A DNA stretch of 64,000 nucleotides from positions 30,076-94,075 of the forward strand of contig CAVZHI010000009.1 of the NCBI GenBank assembly GCA_963775015.1, in the 5' to 3' direction. Made by a program: the position numbers and the translations under genes. Under the pieces are notes generated by a model. It worked only from the letters and a program-made list of their open reading frames with translations. It made no database searches and had not been told where the DNA came from. Shown here piece by piece: positions 45,401 to 52,131 of this stretch (its first letter is position 1; the number at the start of each line of letters is the position of its first letter). This stretch comes from JAEMQF01 sp963775015 (lineage in GTDB: Bacteria; Pseudomonadota; Gammaproteobacteria; Burkholderiales; Burkholderiaceae_C).

Positions 45401-45817
45401 CGCCTCGTGCAGCAGCGCCAACGCCGCGTGCACGGCGCGCTCGGCGTCGTCTTCGTGAACCTGATCGGCGCCGAACGCCGCGAGCAAACCGTCGCCGGCA
45501 TACTGCAGCACGGTGCCCCGGTGGGCCTGGACGATGCGCGTGAACCGCTGCAACGCGCCGTCCATGACGCCGTGCATGTCTTCGGGTTCGAATCGGGCGG
45601 CCAGCAGCGTCGAGCCGACGACGTCGACGAACAGCACCGTCACCTGTTTAAGTTGTTGCGGCGCCGCGGCAGCGGGCTGCGCGCGCAGCGCAGCCAAGGC
45701 GTCGCGCAGGGGCGCGAGCGCGGTGTCGACGACGGCGTCGCCCAGGAGTTCGCGCTGCGCCTGCAGCGCGGCGATCGTCGATTCGAGTTGTGCTGCGGTT
45801 TGTGTCATCGCTTGCAC
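42491..45817 (-). CDS. Class III adenylate/guanylate cyclase with AAA ATPase and TPR regions
   Basis: 1108 residues, start ATG 45817 (ATG 45808 also possible). The N-terminal helical segment is followed by a class III cyclase domain: metal Asp65 in VLFVDVVGST and Asp109 in YAGDGLLAAFG, plus HTGQVLLGG. A STAND-like ATPase follows with Walker A VGEAGLGKSRL (residues 286-293) and LLLEDLHWADDASL (Walker B). From about residue 700 onward there are tandem TPR-like helices (QRALALLRDAQLEQRF, YEQGLVLKRSLGNPLEEARA, NLAEVARMIGDYDSA, NVGHVELALGRNADAA). It is likely a signalling hub that makes cyclic nucleotide in response to a bound partner. It ends 5 bases before nfeD. Confidence 0.9.
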   Translation of the reverse strand: MQAMTQTAAQLESTIAALQAQRELLGDAVVDTALAPLRDALAALRAQPAAAAPQQLKQVTVLFVDVVGSTLLAARFEPEDMHGVMDGALQRFTRIVQAHRGTVLQYAGDGLLAAFGADQVHEDDAERAVHAALALLHEAKLYRDEVAQQYGTPGFDVRAGIHTGQVLLGGGVDAEGSIRGAAVHLAARMEQSAPAGGLRVSHATYALVRGVFDVVEDAPLQAKGFDTPQRSYLVQRAKPRAFRSPQRGIEGVETPMLGRDAELDLLQGALRRAVQDAALRAVTIVGEAGLGKSRLLSEFGDWVELQPQAVWWLEARAAEPQQGTPYGLLRDLFLTRMAIRAGDTRSGARDKWLAGVVPVLGTEADAAVLGHLIGLDFANHAAVAGIVGDAKQLRDRAFHYARRYLLALSHAAQEAAQPVLLLLEDLHWADDASLDFLEGFAALDVRAPVLMIGLTRPDLFERRPTWCSACRTHQRLDLMPLTRDTRREFADALLQRLADVPGVLRELIVAGADGNPFYMEELVKMLIDDGVIVTGQGDWQAVPQRLVSARVPDTLTGVLQARLDALAPHEKLALQHASVIGPTFRDDTLARLAPQALDALPALLRRDLIQARDPVKTGAREYTFKHHLLHQVTYDGVLKRDKRALHAELAQWLIQRDPHAGTDLAQIAEHLERAGQTDAAATHWQRAAEDALARDAREAALAHAQRALALLRDAQLEQRFAMVQVRDRVYTRQFDRAARLANLDDADRLAEQLGASQQRDTALWRASYLESGGEFEPALEVAKQALARAEGASALDRAKAQVRVMSPLVRLGRYAAAAALGHEALAVARATGNAVLEVQLLNLIGLIAAEQGDPIGARGCYEQGLVLKRSLGNPLEEARAVGNLAEVARMIGDYDSARAGFAEQVRVCKDIGDCWLEAIAEMNLGLVRLNQGETLAAQEHARFAVHAFQAMGERWGEACARVNVGHVELALGRNADAATQFQAARERFAELGVRHLEVEAVSGLARAALVAGDLATAREHVEFILSRLAAGATLDGLDEPLRVRLTCYQVLAAAADPRAPAQLAQAHAELQAMAGRITDPRLRAGLLHNVPFHREIVAAWQTRPVGLE

Positions 45818-45951
45818 CCTGGCGTCTGCTCTGGCGGCCGCGCGCCGACGAGCCCCACGGCGGGGGCCAGGTGCGATTCCGCCGGCGCCGCCCTGTAGCC
45901 GCGCGGCGCAGTGCGAGGTAGCATGGCGTGCACGACGGCAACGGAGGCCAC

Positions 45952-46623
45952 ATGACCCACAAGACGATCCTTGCTGAACCCTATGAGTTTGAATTCGACA
46001 CCCAATCCACCGCGCTCGTCATCATCGACATGCAGCGCGATTTTGTCGAGCCCGGCGGTTTCGGCGAGGCGCTGGGCAACGATGTGTCGCCGTTGCAGGC
46101 GGTGATCGCACCGGTCAAACGCATGCTCGATGCGGCGCGCGCCATGGGCATGATGGTGATCCATACCCGCGAAGGGCACAGCCCCGATCTGGCGGACTGC
46201 CCGCCGACAAAGATCGTGCGCGGGCGCGGCAAGATTCGCATCGGCGACCCCGGCCCGATGGGGCGCCTGCTCGTCCGCGGGGAACATGGGCACGACATCG
46301 TTCCCGAGTTGTCCCCGATCAAGGGCGAGATCGTGATCGACAAACCCGGCAAAGGCGCGTTCTGCGCCACCGACTTCGACCACATCCTGCACAACCGCGG
46401 CATCCAGTCGCTCATCGTCTGCGGCGTCACGACCGAGGTCTGCGTCACGACGACGGTGCGCGAGGCGAACGACCGCGGCTACGAGTGTGTGGTGCTGTCC
46501 GACTGCGTGGGTTCCTACTTCCCCGAGTTCCAGCGCGTCGCGCTCGAGATGGTGAAGGCGCAGGGGGCGCTGTTCGGCTGGGTGTCGGATTCGAAGCGCG
46601 CGCTCGCGGCGCTGCGGGCGTAG
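45952..46623 (+). CDS. Cysteine hydrolase (isochorismatase family; RutB/biuret-hydrolase-like)
   Basis: 223 residues from ATG 45952 after ACGGAGG. Catalytic triad text is visible: Asp26 in VIIDMQRDFVEP, Lys in GEIVIDKPGKGAF, and Cys in IVCGVTTEVCVTTTVREAND. A cis-peptide Gly-Val is in that last motif. Such enzymes hydrolyse ureidoacrylate, biuret, N-carbamoylsarcosine or related amides. The neighbours downstream concern purine uptake and oxamate use, supporting a ureide amide as substrate. It is divergent from the cyclase gene. Confidence 0.88.
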   Translation: MTHKTILAEPYEFEFDTQSTALVIIDMQRDFVEPGGFGEALGNDVSPLQAVIAPVKRMLDAARAMGMMVIHTREGHSPDLADCPPTKIVRGRGKIRIGDPGPMGRLLVRGEHGHDIVPELSPIKGEIVIDKPGKGAFCATDFDHILHNRGIQSLIVCGVTTEVCVTTTVREANDRGYECVVLSDCVGSYFPEFQRVALEMVKAQGALFGWVSDSKRALAALRA

Positions 46624-46724
46624 CGCGGCAGGCATCCACCTGGGCGCGGCCGCGCACGCTGTGTCCGCCCGCCTCGCCGATCGCGGGCCGACCGCCTCGT
46701 GGCAGGCGCCGCTGACAGGCGCCG

Positions 46725-47129
46725 CTACGTCTCCACGGCCCAGTTCTCCACCTGCAGGCCGGGCACGCGTGCGAACTCGCGCGTGTTGTTGGTGACCAGC
46801 GTGACGCCGATGGCCTGGGCGTGCGCGGCAATCAGCGTGTCATAAGGGCCGATGGGGGTGCCCTGCGTGGCGAGCCAGGCGCGCAGCGAGCCGCAGACCT
46901 CCGCGGCGGCGGCGTCGAAGGGGGCGACTTCGAGCGTGCCGAGGAATCGGCGCAGCGCCGTCAGGTTGCGTTGCGAGCCGGTGCGTACCACGCCGAAGTA
47001 GAGCTCGGCCGCCGTCACCGACGAGATCCCCAGGCCCGCGGCCTCGTGGGTGCGAAACGCACGCAGGACGGCGGGCGGTCTTTCGTTGATCGTGTAGATG
47101 CAGATGTCGGTGTCGAGCATGTAGCGCAT
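46725..47129 (-). CDS. PIN-domain ribonuclease toxin (VapC)
   Basis: 134 residues from ATG 47129. The PIN acidic residues are MLDTDICIYTIN (first Asp), SSVTAAELYFGV (Glu) and PYDTLIAAHAQAIG (Asp), ending TLVTNNTREFARVPGLQVENW. It cleaves RNA, in known cases initiator tRNA. It follows the VapB gene with the start overlapping the VapB stop by one base (TGATG), so expression is coupled. Confidence 0.92.
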   Translation of the reverse strand: MRYMLDTDICIYTINERPPAVLRAFRTHEAAGLGISSVTAAELYFGVVRTGSQRNLTALRRFLGTLEVAPFDAAAAEVCGSLRAWLATQGTPIGPYDTLIAAHAQAIGVTLVTNNTREFARVPGLQVENWAVET

Positions 47130-47371
47130 CAGCGCCTCGGCTTGATTTCGGCGCGGCGCTGCGGTCCAGGTTGCTGGCGCTCCAGGCGAATGCCTGAGTC
47201 GAAAGCGTCCAGCGCGTCGATCATCGACTGCACCCCGGCCGGGGCACGGGCGCTCAGCACGACATCGTCGCCGACCCGACGAACGAAAACCTCGGTGCCG
47301 TCGAAGCGGAACTCCTTGGGCAGCCGCACCGCCTGGCTGCCGCCGTGGGTGAACAGTTTGGCGATGGTCAT
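47129..47371 (-). CDS. AbrB-type antitoxin (VapB)
   Basis: 80 residues from ATG 47371. The start MTIAKLFTHGGSQAVRLPKEF is the SpoVT/AbrB-fold beginning of VapB, then RFDGTEVFVRRVGDDVVLSA. The C-terminal residues (MIDALDAFDSGIRLERQQPG) wrap the toxin. Weak -10-like TATACT on the minus strand at 47402-47407 and short ATAC..GTAT arms at 47405-47417 could be the autoregulatory site. Confidence 0.9.
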   Translation of the reverse strand: MTIAKLFTHGGSQAVRLPKEFRFDGTEVFVRRVGDDVVLSARAPAGVQSMIDALDAFDSGIRLERQQPGPQRRAEIKPRR

Positions 47372-47464
47372 CGCGAGCCTCCGGAAGCATCGACGGGTGA
47401 AAGTATACACAGCGTATCTATTCCGTCGATGCACGCTGCATGGGTGGCGCACGCTGCGGGCTCC

Positions 47465-47514
47465 TGGACCCCGGCCGTCGTGTCGGGCACGGGGCGGCGG
47501 TTCGCCGGGGTGAC
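47465..47514. repeat. Degenerate REP-like palindrome
   Basis: TGGACCCCGGCC at 47465 and TTCGCCGGGGTGAC ending at 47514 match the ends of the REP family but the centre is altered and longer. It lies between vapB and the NCS2 permease. Confidence 0.4.
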
Positions 47515-47562
47515 AGGTGGGGCGGGCCCGCGGCGTCCCGCGGGGTCCAGACCCACGTCGAG

Positions 47563-49095
47563 TCAGGAAGCCGCCGGTTGCTGCCCGCGCGCCAGGAGCA
47601 GGCACGCCGCACCGAACATCACATAGCCCAGCGCCACCATCGGCGACACCGCCCAGCCGAGCTGCGCGCCGTGGATCAGGCCGATGTACGCAAGAACAGC
47701 CCCGGCAAAAGCCCAACCCGCGGCGTGGCGCATCTTGTTGTCGATGACGTAGACCGCCATCGCCCCGAGCACCATGCCGGCGAGCACAGAGCCTCCGCCC
47801 ACCGACTCGAGGCCTTTGTAGAGCACGCCGAAGCCGCCGAGCTTGTCGAACCCCACCGCCGCGGCGTTCGTTCCCGCCGCGCCGAGCGCGCCGTCGATCT
47901 GCGTTTTCGCCCATTCGGCGATGTTCGGAATGAGCGCCAGGATCACCGCCGGCGCGTGTTTTGCGGGCGACGCCTGGAACGCCTGCGCGCCGATCACGAG
48001 GCCGATGTAGAGCAGGATCGGCAGGATCGCCACCAGCGGAATCAACGCGAGCAGCAACGCTGTCAGGCCGAGGAAACACACGAGCGCGATCGCGACGCCG
48101 GTCGCGAGCGAGTAGCCGATGCGCCCGCCCACCGCTTTCCAGCCCGGATGGCCGATGTAGACGGCCGGGGGGAACGGGCTGCCGAGCATCGAGCCGACCA
48201 CCGCGCCCAGGCCATCGGCGAGCAGGATCTTGCGCAGGTTGTAGTTGTCGCCCGCGGCGGATGCGCTCTCGACGTTGTTCATCGCCTCGGTGAAGTTGTA
48301 GATGCCCAGTGGAATCGCCGTCACGAGCAGCGGCGCCACTTGCGACAAGCCGCTCCACACGTCGGCGGAGAAGATCGGCACGTGCACGCCGAACTGCGCG
48401 AACGACTTGCCTAAAGCATCGAGCTTCACGTAGTCGCTCCAGCCGAGCAGCGCCGCGCCCCAGCCGATGATCGAGCCGACGATCACCGCGACCAGCCCAC
48501 CGGGCAGGCCGCCGGGCATGCGAATGTTTGCGGTCCAGGCGAGCAGCACGATGGCGAAGCAGACGAGGCCGATCCACGGCGTTTCCCACATCTGGAACGC
48601 CGGGCGCATCGAGATGAAGGCGATTGATATTCCGGCGAGCGTGCCGAGCATCGCCGCGCGTGGCGTCATGGAGCGGATCGCCGGGCCGACGAAAGCGCCA
48701 AGCAACACGATCACGCCGATGATGAAGCACCACGCCAGGCCCGCCTGCCACGCGAGCATCGGGTCTTTCGTCTTCAGGTAGGTCGGCAACATGATGAGGA
48801 AGACGACGATGAACATGTGCGGCACGCTCGGGCCGTACGGCATCGCCGTCACGTCGCTGCGGCCTTCCGCTTTGCTCATCTGCCACGCCAGGTAGGCGTA
48901 GAACAGGTTGCCGAGCGGCAGCGCGATTCCGAGCGCGGGCAGGATGCGGCCGAACACGGTGTCGGCAGGCAACTGCACCACGCCCAGGCAGAGCCCGGTC
49001 AAGACGATCACATTGAGAAGGACGTTCGTGAACAGGCCGAAGAAGCCGTTCCAGTCGCCCGGGACCCACAGGCGGCCCGCAGTAGCAGCACTCAT
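47563..49095 (-). CDS. NCS2 family permease (purine/pyrimidine, AzgA/UraA type)
   Basis: 510 residues from ATG 49095 after AAAAGGAGAC. Twelve to fourteen hydrophobic segments; MPYGPSVPHMFIVVF, AIPLGIYNFTEAMNNVESAS and GSPFPPAVYIGHPGWKAVGGR are NCS2 motifs with the substrate-contact Glu and Gln-like residues. NCS2 proteins bring in xanthine, hypoxanthine, uracil or guanine by proton symport. It is first of the operon side that also encodes the allophanate-hydrolase-like protein and the oxamate genes on the same strand upstream, and would supply a purine for that route. Confidence 0.9.
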   Translation of the reverse strand: MSAATAGRLWVPGDWNGFFGLFTNVLLNVIVLTGLCLGVVQLPADTVFGRILPALGIALPLGNLFYAYLAWQMSKAEGRSDVTAMPYGPSVPHMFIVVFLIMLPTYLKTKDPMLAWQAGLAWCFIIGVIVLLGAFVGPAIRSMTPRAAMLGTLAGISIAFISMRPAFQMWETPWIGLVCFAIVLLAWTANIRMPGGLPGGLVAVIVGSIIGWGAALLGWSDYVKLDALGKSFAQFGVHVPIFSADVWSGLSQVAPLLVTAIPLGIYNFTEAMNNVESASAAGDNYNLRKILLADGLGAVVGSMLGSPFPPAVYIGHPGWKAVGGRIGYSLATGVAIALVCFLGLTALLLALIPLVAILPILLYIGLVIGAQAFQASPAKHAPAVILALIPNIAEWAKTQIDGALGAAGTNAAAVGFDKLGGFGVLYKGLESVGGGSVLAGMVLGAMAVYVIDNKMRHAAGWAFAGAVLAYIGLIHGAQLGWAVSPMVALGYVMFGAACLLLARGQQPAAS

Positions 49096-49265
49096 GCTTG
49101 TCTCCTTTTGTTGTGAAAAGGCGTCGCGCATGCGCTTCGCGTGCCATGCCCGGCACGCGCCGTTTGCCCAGGCGCGGTCATGGTTCTACACCTGCCGCGC
49201 GGCGCGCGCATCATGGATTACGCGCTGGCGCGATGCCGGTTCCAGCACCGGCGAGGTACGCGACG

Positions 49266-49664
49266 CTATTGCTGCGCTGCGGTATAGGCGCGCCAACCGC
49301 CGTAAGCCGTGATCTCGCGCTGCCCTTCGCAAAGAAAGGGTTCGCCGAGTACGCCGAGAACGATCGAGCCGTCGGCGAGGAGCACCTTGCCGATCGCCAG
49401 GCCGGGCGGCTCGTTTTGCAGGATCGCCGCGAGGCCGGCGAGCGGCACGCTCCAGATCTCGAGCGCGACGCGCGTCCCGGCGCCGGGCGTGCGCTGCATC
49501 GCGGGGTGCCGGTCGTTGATCGACCAGATCCGGTAGCACGCGTCGGTGCGGTCCTCGCGAACGAACGTCGCGCCGGCGGCGAGCATGTTCGGGTTCAGTT
49601 CCAGGCCGCGCATCAACGTGCCGTTCACGGCCAACAAGGTCTCTTTCGGTCTCGCTTCGCTCAT
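49266..49664 (-). CDS. Stand-alone allophanate-hydrolase C-terminal-like protein (AtzF C-domain, gamma-glutamylcyclotransferase-like)
   Basis: 132 residues from ATG 49664. TLLAVNGTLMRGLELNPNML, TDACYRIWSINDRHPAM and EIWSVPLAGLAAILQNEPPG are the fold of the C-terminal half of allophanate hydrolase, ending FLCEGQREITAYGGWRAY. The amidase half is not present. In allophanate hydrolase this domain releases the second CO2, so here it may act on an N-carboxy or cyclic ureide. It follows carbamate kinase on the same strand with a REP palindrome between. Confidence 0.72.
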   Translation of the reverse strand: MSEARPKETLLAVNGTLMRGLELNPNMLAAGATFVREDRTDACYRIWSINDRHPAMQRTPGAGTRVALEIWSVPLAGLAAILQNEPPGLAIGKVLLADGSIVLGVLGEPFLCEGQREITAYGGWRAYTAAQQ

Positions 49665-49667
49665 CTC

Positions 49668-49694
49668 GTCACCCCGGCGCACGCCGGGGTCCAC
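49668..49694. repeat. REP-like palindrome
   Basis: GTCACCCCGGCGCACGCCGG.. to CCAC, one copy between the carbamate kinase stop and the AtzF-like start. Confidence 0.8.
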
Positions 49695-49731
49695 TGTTTG
49701 ATCTGAAAGATTCTGCCCGATTCAACCTGGA

Positions 49732-50679
49732 TCAACCCTCGATCCACGTCCCAGTCTCACCACGCAGCGCACGCTCGATGTTCTCCGCGTTCGTGATCAC
49801 GCCGCGCCCGCCGGAGCGGCCCTTGACGAACTTGAGCAGGGCTTCGATCTTCGGCCCCATGCTGCCGGCGCCGAAGTGACCGTCGGTGGCGTACTGCTCG
49901 GCTTGCGCGGCGCTGATCTTGTCGAGCCAGAGCTGATCCGGCTGGCCGAAACGGATCGCGACCTTCGGCACGCCGGTCGGGATCATCAGCAGCTCGGCCT
50001 GCATCTGGATCGCGAGCAGCGCCGACGCGCGGTCTTTGTCGATCACCGCCTCGACGCCGCGCAGCTCGCCGCCGCCGACATCCTCGACGGCGATGCCGCC
50101 GCCGCCGCACGCGACGATCACGCTGCCTTCGCGCGCCAGGCGTTCGATGAGCGGCGCTTCGATGACACGCACCGGCTGCGGCGAAGCGATGCAGCGGCGC
50201 CAGCCGCGCTCGCCGTCTTGCATCACGCTCCAGCCGAGCTGCGCGGCGAGTTGGCGCGCCACGTCTTCCGTCATGAACGAGCCGATCGGCTTGTCGGGTT
50301 TGGCGAAGGCCGGGTCGTTGCGGTCCACCAGTGTTTGCGTCACGAGCGTCACCACCGGCGTGTGCAGCCCGCGGCGCAACAAGGCATTGCCCAGCGCGTT
50401 CTGGAACATGAAGCCGATCGCGCCCTGCGTGTCGCCCACGGCATACTGCACCGGCACGGTAGGCACCTGGCCATCGGCGATCTCGGAGCGGCGCAGGATG
50501 AAACCGACCTGCGGCCCGTTGCCGTGCGTCAGCACGACGTTCCAGCCGTTCGCGACCATCGCTGCCACATGGATTGCGGTCTCGCACACGGCGTCGTATT
50601 GGTCGGCGAGCGACATGTGCTGCGGGTCGCGGATGAGGGCGTTGCCGCCGACGGCGACGACGGCGAGGGGTTTGCTCAT
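49732..50679 (-). CDS. Carbamate kinase
   Basis: 315 residues from an ATG overlapping the DUF1116 stop (ATGA); the longer open frame is shadow. The amino acid kinase fold shows VVAVGGNALIRDP, VLTHGNGPQVGFILRR, QTLVDRNDPAF and SVIVACGGGGIAV, with AGSMGPKIEALLKFV near the end. It makes ATP from carbamoyl phosphate, giving carbamate that decays to CO2 and ammonia. It lies at the end of the FdrA operon and corresponds by position to AllK (YbcF) of E. coli. Confidence 0.95.
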   Translation of the reverse strand: MSKPLAVVAVGGNALIRDPQHMSLADQYDAVCETAIHVAAMVANGWNVVLTHGNGPQVGFILRRSEIADGQVPTVPVQYAVGDTQGAIGFMFQNALGNALLRRGLHTPVVTLVTQTLVDRNDPAFAKPDKPIGSFMTEDVARQLAAQLGWSVMQDGERGWRRCIASPQPVRVIEAPLIERLAREGSVIVACGGGGIAVEDVGGGELRGVEAVIDKDRASALLAIQMQAELLMIPTGVPKVAIRFGQPDQLWLDKISAAQAEQYATDGHFGAGSMGPKIEALLKFVKGRSGGRGVITNAENIERALRGETGTWIEG

Positions 50680-52112
50680 GCTCTTGCTCCGCGTTCGCCG
50701 ACGCTGGCCGCCAACGCCTTCACCGCGGCGGCGAAACAAGCCATCGGCGCGGTCGTGACGCCCGCGCCGATCTGCCCGACCCCCGCTTCGCGGTGCGCGA
50801 TGCCGCTGTTGATGACGGGCAGCACGCCGTTGTCGATGACCTTGCGCGCGTCGATGCCTGCGGCGCATGCGGCGAAGTCGAGCGCCGGCAGCGTGAATGA
50901 GGCGTTCGAGCCGAGCGTGATGGCGCGCATGCGCTGGCTGTGGTGCATCGCATCTGTGGGCGTGCCGCCGACGAATTTGACGATCGCCGGCGCAGCGGCC
51001 ATCGCAAATCCGCCGACGCCGGCAGTCTCGGTGATCGCCGAGTCGCCGAGATCCGGCGCCGCATCCTTGATCGAATAGCCGGGGAAGTAGAGGCCGTCGA
51101 TCGGATTCGCCGGCGCTTCGAACCACGTGTCGCCGGTGCCCGACAGGCGCACGCCGAAATTCACGCCGTTGCGCGCCATCGCCGTCACCATCGAGCTGCC
51201 GGCCACGCCGGCGGCGGCGTCGCACATCGCCTTGCACGCCGCCATCGACAGGTTGAGGAAGAAGTGGTCGTTGCCGGCGATGAAAGCGAGCGCCTTCGCC
51301 GCGTCTTCGCGTGCGATGTTGTCGGCCTCGAGCAGCGCCGGTGCGATGCGCTTGATGAAGAGCGCGGTCGCCGCAGCGTTGCGGTTGTGCACTTCGTCGC
51401 CCATGTTGAGCGCCTGTGCCATGAGCGGCTTGAGTTCGATCGGGCCGCTCTTGGCGAGCGCTGCGCGCAGCGCCGGCGCGACGACCGCCGCCATCATTTT
51501 CAGGCGCGCGATCACCTCGGCCCCGTTCGCGCCGAAGCGCAGCACCTTGCCCAGCCCCTCGTTGAAATTGCAGTACGCGCGGTTCGCTGCGCCGCGGTTC
51601 TCGACCACGAACAGCGGCATCGACGGGCTGATGATTCCGGCCATCGGCCCCACCGCCCCCTGGTGGTGGCAGGGCTCGAGTTCGACACCGCCGCGCGCGA
51701 CGAGTTGCTCTGCCGCACTCACGCTCTCGGCCCAGCCTTCGAGCATGACCGCGCCGAGCACCGCGCCGCGCATCGGCCCACACATCTTTTCCCAGGCGAT
51801 CGGCGGGCCGGCGTGCACGATGAGGCGCCGTGCCGGGTTCGCTGCAAAGCCAGGCAACACGTCGCGCGCCGTGGCGACGCCGGTGAGCACCGGTTGCGCC
51901 GCGAGAAAGCGCTCGAATGCGATCGTGTTGGCCGCGTCGACCTGCGGGTGGTTGACGATTTGCGCGAGCGCCCAACCGGCATCGCGGTCGCCCTGTGCCG
52001 GTGGCTGCCAGGCGAGTGCGGTGCAGTCGCCGCCGGCAGCGACAACGTTGTCCGCAAAGCCCTGCAGCCCGACATTCACCACGCTCAGCGATTCTTTGAA
52101 CAGCGATGTCAC
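50676..52112 (-). CDS. DUF1116 protein (YlbE/AllG-like, oxamate transcarbamylase subunit)
   Basis: 478 residues from GTG 52112 with GGAGA nearby; longer starts enter other genes. DUF1116 text: NVGLQGFADNVVAAGG, PGFAANPARRLIVHAGPPIAWEKMCGPM, HHQGAVGPMAGIISPSMPLF and PLMAQALNMGDEVHNRNAAA, ending AGVTTAPMACFAAAVKAL. The E. coli homologue works with FdrA and YlbF to split a carbamoyl group from oxalurate, giving oxamate and carbamoyl phosphate. Cytoplasmic. It overlaps carbamate kinase and follows FdrA by 19 bases. Confidence 0.88.
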   Translation of the reverse strand: MTSLFKESLSVVNVGLQGFADNVVAAGGDCTALAWQPPAQGDRDAGWALAQIVNHPQVDAANTIAFERFLAAQPVLTGVATARDVLPGFAANPARRLIVHAGPPIAWEKMCGPMRGAVLGAVMLEGWAESVSAAEQLVARGGVELEPCHHQGAVGPMAGIISPSMPLFVVENRGAANRAYCNFNEGLGKVLRFGANGAEVIARLKMMAAVVAPALRAALAKSGPIELKPLMAQALNMGDEVHNRNAAATALFIKRIAPALLEADNIAREDAAKALAFIAGNDHFFLNLSMAACKAMCDAAAGVAGSSMVTAMARNGVNFGVRLSGTGDTWFEAPANPIDGLYFPGYSIKDAAPDLGDSAITETAGVGGFAMAAAPAIVKFVGGTPTDAMHHSQRMRAITLGSNASFTLPALDFAACAAGIDARKVIDNGVLPVINSGIAHREAGVGQIGAGVTTAPMACFAAAVKALAASVGERGARA

Positions 52113-52131
52113 CGGGGTCTCCTGCACGGGC

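Noticed and set aside
42515..45898. 1127-residue open frame on the plus strand
   Set aside because: It lies opposite the cyclase/ATPase gene, is Arg/His/Glu-rich with no domain, and is the usual antisense shadow of high-GC coding DNA.
49096..49265. Possible purine riboswitch before the NCS2 permease
   Set aside because: The leader is short and GC-rich; I could not find the conserved loops of the purine or guanidine riboswitches.
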